From Ruminococcus sp. (GTDB lineage: Bacteria > Bacillota > Clostridia > Oscillospirales > Ruminococcaceae): a DNA stretch of 64,000 nt. Positions within the stretch are counted from its first letter, which is position 1; each line of letters begins with the position of its first letter. A program made the translations under genes and the position numbers. Under the pieces are notes generated by a model, which was not told the origin of the DNA, did no database searches, and was given only the letters and a program-made list of their open reading frames with translations. The DNA is taken from the NCBI GenBank assembly GCA_018376535.1, contig JAHABC010000001.1, forward strand, positions 62,001 through 126,000, written 5' to 3'. Below, piece after piece: positions 1-8,609 of the stretch.

Positions 1-218
1 ACTAAAACATCTTTAAAGTTGCTACTTTTAGATAGTACAATATTGTTTCTATTTGGTAGAGGTTTAACTCTTAAAGATTTATAAGTATTACTACCCATAA
101 TGACCGTTTTATTCAAAGTTTTAGATTTAAAAAACTCCATATCGTTGGGAATGTTATACAATAAATGATTATTATATCCAATAGCCCAGTTGCTACTCAC
201 ACAAGATATTATATTCAT
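1..218 (-). CDS. folA: Dihydrofolate reductase, N-terminal part (runs off the window)
   Basis: The minus-strand frame from the ATG at 218 to the window edge gives 72 residues and continues beyond it. It begins with a typical DHFR start: an N-terminal strand, then AIGYNNHLLYNIPNDMEFFK (the substrate/NADPH loop with the active-site acidic residue), then NKTVIMGSNTYKSL and LPNRNNIVLSKS, which match the family's GRxTxxS and R-N-x-V-L-S blocks. The enzyme reduces dihydrofolate to tetrahydrofolate with NADPH in the cytoplasm. The start lies five bases after the stop of the folB-folK gene, so the two are very probably co-transcribed. The ribosome binding site is weak, which fits translational coupling. 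Only the first half or less is present. Confidence 0.88.
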   Translation of the reverse strand, partial: MNIISCVSSNWAIGYNNHLLYNIPNDMEFFKSKTLNKTVIMGSNTYKSLRVKPLPNRNNIVLSKSSNFKDVL

Positions 219-222
219 ATTA

Positions 223-1035
223 CTATTTTAATCGATTATAAAGTTCCAAAGCAGTACACTTATACACTGGGTGTACAACGTATGGAGCAATTTGAATTAA
301 AGGTTCAAGTACGAACAATCTGTTAGCCATTTCGGCGTGTGGAATGGTTAAAATACCATCGGATAGTATTAAGTCATCAAATAGAATGATATCCAAATCC
401 AAAGTGCGAGGACCCCACTTGATAGTACGTTTTCTACCAGCCTTATTTTCGATACTATGCAAGAAATCCAAAAATTCATGAGGAGAGTATAAAGTTTGTA
501 CGCATACGCAACCGTTCAAGAAGTCATCTTGAGGAACGTTTCCGACAGGTTTAGTATTTATAAAATCGGAAATAGCAATAACTCTACAAAGTGGATTTTC
601 TGCCATAGTCTTTATAGCTCCATTTAGATAGTACTGTCTATCACCTATATTAGAACCTAACGATACATACACTATATGCCATGAACGTTCTACTTGCACA
701 CTTACATTTCCAAATGGGAGTGGTATCGGTGCAGATGGCTTTGATACTCTTACCTTAACGGATTTAATCTTGTAATATTCAAGAAGTATTCTTTCTGCAA
801 TGGTTTCTGCTAGAGTTTCAATAAGATTGAACTTATTACCAGTACTAACTTTCACTATTAGATTACATATATCCACATAACTTACCGATTTTTCAATATT
901 ATCATTATAAGATGTAGATGAGTTATTTAAAGTAATCTCTGTCGATATAAAAAACTTTTGCCCTAAAGCATTTTCTTCTTTCAACACACCATGATAAGCA
1001 AATACTTCCAAATTATCGATATTAATTTTATACAT
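223..1035 (-). CDS. folKB: Fused dihydroneopterin aldolase / HPPK
   Basis: A 270-residue bifunctional folate enzyme. Residues 1-118 are a FolB domain (VFAYHGVLKEENALGQKF, then the SVSYVDICNLI block); it converts dihydroneopterin to 6-hydroxymethyl-dihydropterin. Residues 121-270 are FolK, which pyrophosphorylates that product with ATP: YVSLGSNIGDR, then RTIKWGPRTLDLDIILFDD with the two Mg-binding aspartates, then the IPHAEMANRLFVLEPL block. The fusion joins consecutive steps of one pathway and is known in Firmicutes. It sits between the DUF815 ATPase gene and folA on the same strand. folP and folE are not in the window. Confidence 0.93.
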   Translation of the reverse strand: MYKINIDNLEVFAYHGVLKEENALGQKFFISTEITLNNSSTSYNDNIEKSVSYVDICNLIVKVSTGNKFNLIETLAETIAERILLEYYKIKSVKVRVSKPSAPIPLPFGNVSVQVERSWHIVYVSLGSNIGDRQYYLNGAIKTMAENPLCRVIAISDFINTKPVGNVPQDDFLNGCVCVQTLYSPHEFLDFLHSIENKAGRKRTIKWGPRTLDLDIILFDDLILSDGILTIPHAEMANRLFVLEPLIQIAPYVVHPVYKCTALELYNRLK

Positions 1036-1058
1036 AAAAACAAATCCTTTTTTAAAAA

Positions 1059-2270
1059 CTAATCTTCGGGTTTACACATTAGAGTCATAATAAACTGCTT
1101 AGCTGAACGAGGTGAACGTCCGTTTCTACTGATAACAAATCTTTCAGCGAGAATATCGAGTTCATTAATATCCATTTGAATATTGTTAGCCTTAGCGAGT
1201 TCATGTACAATATTAAGATAATCTTTTTTGCTTGGTTGCATAAACTTAATGGATATTCCAAAACGTTCAGAAAGAGAAGTCAACTCTTGAACGGTATCAT
1301 TAAAGTGGATATCGTCGCCCTCACGGTCTGAGAAACTTTCCTTAACCAAATGACGTCTGTTGCTAGTTGCGTATATAACTACGTTATTTGCTCTTGAAGA
1401 TACATTTCCCTCTAGGATTGCCTTTAAAGTAGAAAAATCGCTATCGTCACTACTAAAAGATAAGTCATCTATAAAGATTATAAACTTTAAAGGATTTTTA
1501 TTAAGATTATCCATAATTTTAGGAATATCATGAATATTTTTCTTTTGCATTTGAATAATTCTCAAGCCCTTATCAGCGAACTTATTAACTACAGCCTTAA
1601 CTGTAGATGATTTACCAGTACCAGCATCGCCATACAATAGTATATTAGATGCAGGTTTACCATCGATTAAAGCCTTAGTATTGTCTATTACAATCTTACG
1701 TTCTCTTTGGTATCCAATAAGTTGGTCAAGAGTGGTAGTATCTGGATATTTAATAGGAACTATCTCACCGTTTTCCACGATAAACATATTATACTTTGCG
1801 AATATACCATATCCAAAAGCAGATATATTTTTAACTCTTAAAAGATATTCTTCTTTAAAGTTATGAGAACTTATATCCCAATTTGGTAAGAACTTACTGT
1901 AATCTATGCTATTTTTAATATCTTGCGATTTTATTGTAGCAATACTATTAAGAATATCTAACTCATGACTAATGCAATCTTCTAATAGTAGATTGCTTTC
2001 TGTAGCCTTATTAGATTTACTTAAAACATAAACGTTTTCGTCCTCAAAGATTTTATTAAGAACATATTCAGTTAAGTTAGTATTATGTTTATACAATTCA
2101 GCAACGAAGTCGGCATACTTTTCAAGTTGAACTTCTGTAGCAGAACTATTTTCAACACATTCCAATAGTAGCATTAACTTTTCGATTACACTGTCTTTCA
2201 AAAGATTTCTAAATATAACCAAAGTTTTCAAATCGTAACTATATTTAGAACAGCACATACAATTATCCAT
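1059..2270 (-). CDS. DUF815 family AAA ATPase
   Basis: A 403-residue cytoplasmic P-loop ATPase. The Walker A motif GDAGTGKSS is near residue 214, Walker B IIFIDDLSF near 263, followed by the sensor-like block VVIYATSNRRHLV. This order is that of the DUF815 family, whose role is not established. The N-terminal 200 residues are helical and contain CMCC close to the start. I place the start at the ATG at 2270 because AAGGTG lies upstream at good spacing; a GTG three codons earlier is the alternative. A promoter (TTGACG, 17 bp, TACAAT) lies just upstream, and the gene leads the folate genes by 23 bases. A link to folate synthesis is not implied by the sequence. Confidence 0.8.
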   Translation of the reverse strand: MDNCMCCSKYSYDLKTLVIFRNLLKDSVIEKLMLLLECVENSSATEVQLEKYADFVAELYKHNTNLTEYVLNKIFEDENVYVLSKSNKATESNLLLEDCISHELDILNSIATIKSQDIKNSIDYSKFLPNWDISSHNFKEEYLLRVKNISAFGYGIFAKYNMFIVENGEIVPIKYPDTTTLDQLIGYQRERKIVIDNTKALIDGKPASNILLYGDAGTGKSSTVKAVVNKFADKGLRIIQMQKKNIHDIPKIMDNLNKNPLKFIIFIDDLSFSSDDSDFSTLKAILEGNVSSRANNVVIYATSNRRHLVKESFSDREGDDIHFNDTVQELTSLSERFGISIKFMQPSKKDYLNIVHELAKANNIQMDINELDILAERFVISRNGRSPRSAKQFIMTLMCKPED

Positions 2271-2318
2271 AAAAAACACCTTACAAAAAAAATTTAACGT
2301 TTAAATAGCGTCAAGAAC

Positions 2319-2347
2319 ATTGTAACACAAAAAGAAAACAACGTCAA
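2319..2347 (-). promoter_or_regulatory. Promoter of the DUF815-folKB-folA operon
   Basis: On the minus strand TTGACG (2342-2347) and TACAAT (2319-2324) are separated by 17 bp, about 50 bases before the start codon at 2270. From here to 2415 the sequence is almost pure A/T with short palindromes and no visible gene. Confidence 0.7.
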
Positions 2348-2415
2348 GGTAAATAATAACTAATAAATGATATATAATAATTATTAATTATTATTTATTA
2401 TTTATTAAGTATTAA

Positions 2416-3615
2416 TTAATAGTCTGCATCTATGCCAAAAGATTTACACATTTGTGGAAGGTTTCCAATATACTCTGAGATTATAGGATTAACTTTCCAT
2501 AAGCCATTATATCTATACAATTCCAAGAGTACTAACGTAGAAGATTTACCAATATTATCTGCGAACATTTTAAAGAGTTCAAAGCCATCAACATAGATAC
2601 TAAACTTGAAATTTTTAACCATAGCGAAAGTTTTAAAAGACTTATGTTTGGAATTATATACTGCATAACATACGCATATCTTTTGAACGTATTGTGGGAC
2701 ACGTTCTAAATTTACAGTTATAGTATTAAGTTTATCTATGGTTACGGCTTGATTACTTGAACTTGAATTTCCAAAGAAAATCATATCTTCATTATATATA
2801 GTTTGATTATTAACATCTGTTAAGAAGATATAAGGGTCTATATCCACATTATAGCCGTTATAAGATAGTTTCATAGTCAAGTTAGAATTTCTAAGGATAC
2901 ACCTTTCACCACGATTTAACACTCTAGTTTCCAACTTTTTAGGAGCGATATCCACTTTTTGCACCGATACCGCAAAGACTTCACTTGGAATATCTTTATT
3001 AACACCATCTACCGAATATACTAGAGTATCATTGTGTTTAGGAGCATCTTTTAAGGCGATACCATCTATAAAAATTCTTCTAATAAACTTAGATATCAAT
3101 AGTATTTCGCCATACACCTTAGAGCCGTCATCTAAAGGATTTACTTTAAGTATTAAATCCACATAGCCCGTACCTACGGTACTTTGCGATACTTCAATAT
3201 TGGAAGATTTCAAAACGACGTTACAAACTTCTGGTAGATACATACTAAGTTTAAAAGTATTATTCACATTGCACATAAAACTTCCCAAATGCACCGAACG
3301 TGGAATATAAAACTTTTTAGTATTAGCCACACCTCCGAATATTTCGACATTTTCTATAATGGTATCGGGTTGTAATTGAAGTATAGCGTAATCGCTTTCG
3401 TAACCAGAAATAGAAGTTAACTGTAGATTTAAATTTTTCAATATAACCCCCTTAGAACGAATTAACAATACTGGATTATTTTCATGCCATAGAGTAGTAT
3501 CGTTACCAATGATAGAACATGGTCTATCTATAATAATACTCTCTTTAAATTCGCCTTTTGGAAGATTTATAATGCTACTTCCTAAATCCAACTCACTTTG
3601 TATAATACTTTCCAA
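2416..3615 (-). CDS. TerD-domain protein with a novel repeat-like N-terminal region
   Basis: A 399-residue protein. The C-terminal 155 or so residues are a TerD-type domain, with the usual ending (LELYRYNGLWKVNPIISEYI) and strand order. The calcium-binding stretch DNLTGxGDGDDE of its neighbours is replaced by SSSSNQAVTIDKLN, so this copy probably binds calcium poorly or not at all. Residues 10-110 read as short hydrophobic strands with regular turns (SIINLPKGEF, IIIDRPCSIIG, GVILKNLNLQL, TIIENVEIFGG), the pattern of a right-handed beta-helix. I chose the TTG at 3615 because AGGAGGTG stands seven bases before it; a GTG at 3624 overlaps that site. It lies downstream of three TerD genes. Function unknown beyond membership in a Ter stress cluster. 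Confidence 0.75.
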   Translation of the reverse strand: MESIIQSELDLGSSIINLPKGEFKESIIIDRPCSIIGNDTTLWHENNPVLLIRSKGVILKNLNLQLTSISGYESDYAILQLQPDTIIENVEIFGGVANTKKFYIPRSVHLGSFMCNVNNTFKLSMYLPEVCNVVLKSSNIEVSQSTVGTGYVDLILKVNPLDDGSKVYGEILLISKFIRRIFIDGIALKDAPKHNDTLVYSVDGVNKDIPSEVFAVSVQKVDIAPKKLETRVLNRGERCILRNSNLTMKLSYNGYNVDIDPYIFLTDVNNQTIYNEDMIFFGNSSSSNQAVTIDKLNTITVNLERVPQYVQKICVCYAVYNSKHKSFKTFAMVKNFKFSIYVDGFELFKMFADNIGKSSTLVLLELYRYNGLWKVNPIISEYIGNLPQMCKSFGIDADY

Positions 3616-3649
3616 AGATATCACCTCCTAAGAATATATATACACATCA

Positions 3650-3681
3650 ATATAGGGAATAGTCAAGACCATTCCCTATAT
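3650..3681 (-). promoter_or_regulatory. Hairpin overlapping a possible promoter between TerD genes
   Basis: ATATAGGGAAT (3650-3660) and its exact complement at 3671-3681 form an 11-bp stem with a 10-base loop. The loop carries TTGACT on the minus strand, and TATATA follows 18 bases later. The site could therefore act as attenuator, operator and promoter for the TerD fusion gene. There is no U-run, so it is not a standard terminator. Confidence 0.45.
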
Positions 3682-3711
3682 TAGATATATTAAATGTAAA
3701 CATAGTATATA

Positions 3712-4296
3712 CTAAACATTTACGCCATAATCTCTACAAAGAGCTTCTAAGCCACCTTGATATCCAGATGCAACAGCATTAAACTTCCAATCGTTATTAT
3801 GACGATATATTTCACAAACTACGATAGCAGTTTCAATAGAAAAGTCTTCCATTAAATCAAAGCGTAGAACTTCTTCACCAGTCATATCTTCAGCGGAAGT
3901 CATTTTAGCCACTCTAACGTAGGCATTGGAAACTTGTCCGAAGTTTTGTTTTCTAGCAATGGCATCGTGGATAGTTACAGTTATAGCAATCTTTTGAACT
4001 TCATTAGGAACTTTAGGAAAATCTATAATAATAGTTTCGTCATCGCCATCACCATCACCAGTAAGATTGTCACCCATGTGAGTAACTGCATCGTTACGGC
4101 TAACTAGATTATTATAGAATATAAAATCCTCATCTCTAAGCACTTTACCATTTGCACCAAGCATAAAGGCACAAGCATCTAAATCGAAGTCATAGCCACC
4201 GTCATACTTATTAGTATCCCAACCCAAGCCTATGATAGCTTTAACAATGCCTTTATCCAAACTAACTCTTTGACCTTTTGAAAGATTTACAGCCAT
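3712..4296 (-). CDS. terD: TerD family protein
   Basis: A 194-residue single-domain TerD protein. It starts MAVNLSKGQRVSLDKG, has a GLGWD block near residue 25, and carries the intact calcium-binding motif DNLTGDGDGDDE near residue 100. It ends with EIYRHNNDWKFNAVASGYQG. TerD proteins are cytoplasmic or membrane-surface calcium-binding proteins linked to tellurite, phage and stress resistance; the exact activity is unsettled. A perfect AGGAGGTAA site precedes the ATG. It is the third of three TerD genes in a row and lies 24 bases after the previous one. The three paralogues differ enough in their insertions to be old duplications. Confidence 0.92.
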   Translation of the reverse strand: MAVNLSKGQRVSLDKGIVKAIIGLGWDTNKYDGGYDFDLDACAFMLGANGKVLRDEDFIFYNNLVSRNDAVTHMGDNLTGDGDGDDETIIIDFPKVPNEVQKIAITVTIHDAIARKQNFGQVSNAYVRVAKMTSAEDMTGEEVLRFDLMEDFSIETAIVVCEIYRHNNDWKFNAVASGYQGGLEALCRDYGVNV

Positions 4297-4320
4297 AAAA
4301 AATTACCTCCTAAAAATAGA

Positions 4321-4935
4321 CTATCTATAATTTTGATTTACTATGTTAGATATTCCAACAGAATAAAGACCTTCACCGATAGCGTTGAACTTCCATTCAC
4401 CATTATGACGATATAGTTCGCCAAACAACATAGAAGTTTTATCATTATAGTTTATATCATCGGATAGATTAAACTTACAGAGTTCTTTATTACCATTAGA
4501 TGTATCTACAATTCTAATATAAGCATTTTGTATCATACCAAAGTTTTGATTTCTTTCATCTGCTTTATATATAGTAACCACAAATGCAATCTTGCAATAC
4601 TTACTAGGTAGATTAGCTAAATCGACTAATATTTGTTCATCATCGCCATCACCCTCACCAGTAAGATTATCTCCTTGATGTTTTACAGTGCCACTCTTAT
4701 GAGTAAGATTTCCAAAGTAAATTACATCGGAATTGTCTATACATTTGCCATTTTCGTCCAATAGTATTGCTGATGTGTCACAATCTATGTTATGTTGTTT
4801 AGGTTTTCTTGAAAATAAAGAGAACTTAACGGGTTGAATTTTAGCCTCGTCCCAACCTAAAGCAACCATCACATTTTTTAAACCAGAGCTCTCTTTAGTT
4901 AGAGATATTTTTTGCCCTTTTGTAAGATTTACCAT
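4321..4935 (-). CDS. terD: TerD family protein
   Basis: A 204-residue TerD paralogue with the calcium motif DNLTGEGDGDDE near residue 110. Unlike the 194-residue copy it has a short basic insertion (FSRKPKQHNIDCD) between the first and second conserved blocks, also seen in altered form in the next copy upstream. The ending, GELYRHNGEWKFNAIGEGLY, is canonical. The ribosome binding site is AAAGGATT. The gene lies mid-operon between two other TerD genes, and a role in the same metal or stress response is inferred from this context. Assignment to TerD rather than TerE or TerZ cannot be settled by eye because all belong to one family. Confidence 0.91.
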   Translation of the reverse strand: MVNLTKGQKISLTKESSGLKNVMVALGWDEAKIQPVKFSLFSRKPKQHNIDCDTSAILLDENGKCIDNSDVIYFGNLTHKSGTVKHQGDNLTGEGDGDDEQILVDLANLPSKYCKIAFVVTIYKADERNQNFGMIQNAYIRIVDTSNGNKELCKFNLSDDINYNDKTSMLFGELYRHNGEWKFNAIGEGLYSVGISNIVNQNYR

Positions 4936-4955
4936 ATTAATAAAAATCCTTTCAA

Positions 4956-5567
4956 TTACATAAATCTATTAGCCATTTGAACTATGCCACTATCGTTAGT
5001 AGGTTCACCGATAGCACCGAACTTCCATTCACCATTATGACAATATAGTTCGCCAAAAATCATAGCGGTTTTATTGTTATAGTTCACATCATCAGATAGA
5101 TTATACTTACAAAGTTCCTTGTTAGTATCGGCATCGACAATTCTAATAAAAGCGTTTTTAATCAATCCAAAGTGTTGATGTCTTTCGTGTGCTTGATATA
5201 TAGTAACTACAAAGATAATCTTTTGATAGCTACTAGGAACATCTTTTAAAGATACTTTAATCTGTTCATCATCACCATCACCAGCACCAGTAAGATTATC
5301 CCCTTGATGCACTACGCTACCACTACTATGTTGAAGATTATTATAAAAAACTACATCTTTACTATTTATACACTTTCCATTTTCAGAAATTAATATTGCT
5401 GATGCGTCGCAATCTATATCTTGTGGAGCGTTACCTAATAAAGATGCTAAAAAACCTCCTGATTTTTTTTCAACTTCGTCCCAACCTAAACCTACGATAA
5501 CTCTTTTAAGTGATGAGTTACCCTTGGTTAAATCCACTTTTTGTCCTTTTTTCAAATTAACAGCCAT
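4956..5567 (-). CDS. terD: TerD family protein, first of the operon
   Basis: A 203-residue TerD protein. I start it at the ATG at 5567 (MAVNLKKGQKVDLTKG) because TTGGAGGCA lies at the proper distance; an upstream in-frame start would add ten residues unlike any TerD. It has GLGWDEVEKK, a short insertion (ASLLGNAPQDIDCD), the calcium motif DNLTGAGDGDDE and the ending GELYCHNGEWKFGAIGEP. It is the promoter-proximal gene of the TerD run: a strong promoter lies 75 bases upstream. Together with the calcium ATPase next door it suggests a calcium-linked stress response, as known for Ter clusters. Confidence 0.92.
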   Translation of the reverse strand: MAVNLKKGQKVDLTKGNSSLKRVIVGLGWDEVEKKSGGFLASLLGNAPQDIDCDASAILISENGKCINSKDVVFYNNLQHSSGSVVHQGDNLTGAGDGDDEQIKVSLKDVPSSYQKIIFVVTIYQAHERHQHFGLIKNAFIRIVDADTNKELCKYNLSDDVNYNNKTAMIFGELYCHNGEWKFGAIGEPTNDSGIVQMANRFM

Positions 5568-5642
5568 AATTTGCCTCCAAAACACGCATAATATCATTAT
5601 TTTTAATAATATAAAATATATTTTTCTTTAAATTCTATATAC

Positions 5643-5671
5643 ATTATACAATTTTATTCAATAAAAGTCAA
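5643..5671 (-). promoter_or_regulatory. Promoter of the TerD operon
   Basis: Minus strand: TTGACT (5666-5671), 17-bp spacer, TATAAT (5643-5648). Near-consensus sigma-A promoter reading into the three TerD genes. Confidence 0.78.
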
Positions 5672-5689
5672 GATACTTTCACAAAAAGA

Positions 5690-5719
5690 TAACAGCTTGA
5701 AAATACATCAAGCTGTTAT
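5690..5719 (-). terminator. Terminator after the calcium ATPase gene
   Basis: AACAGCTTGA and TCAAGCTGTT form a 10-bp stem with a small loop. On the minus strand it is followed by ATCTTTTTG. It separates the ATPase gene from the TerD promoter. Confidence 0.8.
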
Positions 5720-5740
5720 ACAAACATTCATTAAAAGTTA

Positions 5741-8446
5741 CTAATTATTTTTTTTACCAACTATGAGTTTTCTAATCAAATCAACTGGAATTATAGAGAT
5801 AGACATAACTAATATAACTATCCATTCAACTAAATCCAAGCCGTGACATCTCATAACGCTACCACCGACGTAGGTCATAATCAATTGAACTACTACTATA
5901 GCAGCCAATATTTTTAAGAAACCTTTATTTCCCTTAATGTTATCAAATAGGTTAAGTTCTGTAGTTCTAGCATTGAAAGCGTTAAATACTGCTGAGAATA
6001 TGAAAAATGCAAAGTAAGCAGTACCAAGTTCAAGGAACTCAGGAGAGTTTAAATCTGGAATGTTAAAGAATGAACTTCCGAACTCATAATTTTCAACGAA
6101 AATTTTCTGTAATGGAGCAACTGTCAATATTGCAATACCTAATATAAATACCCATACTGAACCAGTTATTATAGAACTCCACATATACTTACTAACAATA
6201 GCCTCATTACGACTTTTAGGTTTTTCTTTCATATATCTGTCAATAGCAGGTTCGCCACCGAATGCTAACGCTGCAAGAGTATCCATTACTAGATTTACCC
6301 ACAAGATTTGTATTACTGTTAAAGGACTATCCATACCAAGTAGAGGGCATACAAATGATATCAATACAGCGGCAACGTTAATAGTCAACTGGAAGATTAT
6401 AAACTTTCTAATACTATTGAATATGGTTCTACCATATAAGATTGCCTTTTCTATAGAGTTAAAGTTATCATCAAGGATAACAATATCGGAGGCTTCTTTG
6501 GCTACTTCAGTACCACCACCCATAGCGAAACCTACATCGGCTTTCTTTAAGGCAGGTGAGTCGTTTACGCCATCACCAGTCATACCAACTACTAAATCCT
6601 TTTCTTGAGCCAAACGCACTAGACGGCTTTTATCTGTAGGTAATGCTCTAGCGATAACTCTAATATCGGATAGAACTGCTTTAATATCATCATCAGACAT
6701 CTTTTGAAGTTCATCGGAAGTGAAAACTTTTTCCTTATCGGAAGTAAGTAGACCAGCATCACGGGCGATAGCTACAGCAGTTTCTTTTCTGTCGCCAGTA
6801 ATCATAACTACTTGAACTCCTGCCTCTTTAACCTTTTTGATTGCAGTTACAGACTCTGGTCTAACCTCATCACGAATACCTAGAACGCCTAATAGTATCC
6901 AATTGTTACCTTCTGGAAGTGCATCTTCACCAAGAGCATCTTCGGATACTGCTAATGCTAACATTCTAATAGCACGTTCAGCAAATTGATTAATCTTATC
7001 GTCTAACTGTTTAGCAGTAGAAAATTCAACTTTGTTGCCATTTTCGTCCATGTAGTATTTACATCTTTGAAGAATTTTTTCAGGAGCACCCTTAATTAGA
7101 GTGTAATTGTAATCGCCTTTAACTTGAGTAGCTGAATATTTATTAGTACTATTAAATGGTATAGATGTTACTTTAGTTAAATTTACATCTGGATTGCTGT
7201 CTACAGCAAAACCAAGAACGGCTTTTTCAGTAGCGTTACCACCTACAACCTTAACAGAGTTACCATCATGAGTAACTACTGCATCGGTATTGTGATGTAT
7301 TGCCACTGCAGTAAGTTTACCAAGTTCGCCATTTACGTCTTTAAGTTTAGAAGTTTCTTTTAAAGAACCATCTATAAAAGTGACTACTTCCAACTTACCC
7401 TTAGTTATAGTACCAGTTTTATCGCTAAATAAGATGTTCAAAGAACCTGCAGTTTCTATACCAGTAACTTTTCTAACTAATACGTTATCTTTTAGCATTT
7501 TGCTCATATTCATAGCAGATACTAAAGCTATCATAAGAGGTAAGCCCTCTGGAACTGCCATTACTATTATAATTACTGCCAATATAACGGCGTGTAGAAT
7601 ACTAGTTATAACTACTATAGGGTCAGCAAAGAATTGCGAAAATCCTCCAGCAGATACTATTGCTTGTATTAAAGATGCTACTGCTATAGCTCCACCACCG
7701 ATATATCCAAACTTACTTATACCGTTAGCTAATCCAGCAAGTTTAACCTTTAAAGGACTATCACGTTCGTCATCTTGTTGGAGTTCCTTAGCTATTTGAC
7801 CATATACAGACTTATCGCCTACTACGGTAACTTGCATAACTGCGTTACCTGAACATACTACAGAACCTCTAAAGACTTTGTATTCATTTAAGAAATCCAT
7901 AGCATCTTCAGTATCTTGCCAACCGTCTGGGATAGCAATTTTTTTAGCCTCTTTAGCTTCACCATTAAGCACCGATTGGTCTACTTTGATAGTACCATCT
8001 ATCAATATACCATCTGCTGGGATTTTATCACCAGATTGTAACATAACGGCATCACCGACTACAATGTCATCGATAGGAATTTCTTTTACATCGCCATTAC
8101 GATATACTTTACAAGTAATCTTAGATGCTTCCTCTTGTAACTTTTGGAAAGCATTTTCGTTTCTGTACTCAGAAAATGTAGATACTAACGTTGCTAACGC
8201 AATAGCTACAGCGATACCTATAGGTTCATACCATTCAACATTCTGTTCAATTACGCCAACTGCACCCAAAATATAGATAACTATATTTACTAGCAAAGCG
8301 ACACATAGAATTTTAATCATAGGGTCGCCAAAGTTACCTTTCAGTTTATCCCAAAAGGTTTCAGATGCCAATTCGCTAAGTTTGTTCGTGCCATACTTAG
8401 CTTTGGATTGTTCAACTTGTTTGTCATCAAGTCCGAACTTTTTCAT
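5741..8446 (-). CDS. P-type calcium-translocating ATPase (PMCA/P2B-like)
   Basis: A 901-residue membrane pump. It has an N-terminal cation-ATPase domain, four early membrane helices with the ion-site motif AVPEGLP (near 297), the phosphorylation site DKTGT (342-346), the hinge TGDGVNDSPAL, and a six-helix C-terminal membrane domain. It uses ATP to export calcium, or calcium with manganese, from the cytoplasm. The actuator loop reads NGEAKEA where many pumps have TGES; the catalytic glutamate is kept. The long open frame would allow 59 more residues, but the ATG at 8446 matches the family start (MKKFGLDDKQVEQ) and has an AAGGAA site. Its place between TerD genes and the TerY-P set fits the calcium theme of Ter systems. 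Confidence 0.9.
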   Translation of the reverse strand: MKKFGLDDKQVEQSKAKYGTNKLSELASETFWDKLKGNFGDPMIKILCVALLVNIVIYILGAVGVIEQNVEWYEPIGIAVAIALATLVSTFSEYRNENAFQKLQEEASKITCKVYRNGDVKEIPIDDIVVGDAVMLQSGDKIPADGILIDGTIKVDQSVLNGEAKEAKKIAIPDGWQDTEDAMDFLNEYKVFRGSVVCSGNAVMQVTVVGDKSVYGQIAKELQQDDERDSPLKVKLAGLANGISKFGYIGGGAIAVASLIQAIVSAGGFSQFFADPIVVITSILHAVILAVIIIVMAVPEGLPLMIALVSAMNMSKMLKDNVLVRKVTGIETAGSLNILFSDKTGTITKGKLEVVTFIDGSLKETSKLKDVNGELGKLTAVAIHHNTDAVVTHDGNSVKVVGGNATEKAVLGFAVDSNPDVNLTKVTSIPFNSTNKYSATQVKGDYNYTLIKGAPEKILQRCKYYMDENGNKVEFSTAKQLDDKINQFAERAIRMLALAVSEDALGEDALPEGNNWILLGVLGIRDEVRPESVTAIKKVKEAGVQVVMITGDRKETAVAIARDAGLLTSDKEKVFTSDELQKMSDDDIKAVLSDIRVIARALPTDKSRLVRLAQEKDLVVGMTGDGVNDSPALKKADVGFAMGGGTEVAKEASDIVILDDNFNSIEKAILYGRTIFNSIRKFIIFQLTINVAAVLISFVCPLLGMDSPLTVIQILWVNLVMDTLAALAFGGEPAIDRYMKEKPKSRNEAIVSKYMWSSIITGSVWVFILGIAILTVAPLQKIFVENYEFGSSFFNIPDLNSPEFLELGTAYFAFFIFSAVFNAFNARTTELNLFDNIKGNKGFLKILAAIVVVQLIMTYVGGSVMRCHGLDLVEWIVILVMSISIIPVDLIRKLIVGKKNN

Positions 8447-8557
8447 TAAACATTCCTTCTTTCTTTCTGTAAACATGATTTTTTTGTGATACACAATCTC
8501 AATGATTACATTATAGTATACTAAAATTAAAATAACATTAAATTTTCTATAACTTAA

Positions 8558-8594
8558 CAAAATAATAAGGAACGTCTTATAATTTAGACGTTCC
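8558..8594 (-). terminator. Terminator after the TerY-P operon
   Basis: GGAACGTCT (8569-8577) pairs with AGACGTTCC (8586-8594). On the minus strand the tail is TTATTATTTTG. The GGAACGT-type stem recurs at several host terminators in this window (21183, 48553, 51288, 59312). The interval up to the ATPase start at 8446 holds a TATAAT on the minus strand at 8510-8515, the likely -10 of the ATPase promoter. Confidence 0.8.
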
Positions 8595-8609
8595 AATATA
8601 TTAAGATAT

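Noticed and set aside
7380..8276. Plus-strand open frames opposite the calcium ATPase gene
   Set aside because: They mirror membrane-helix codons of the real gene, lack ribosome sites and match no family.
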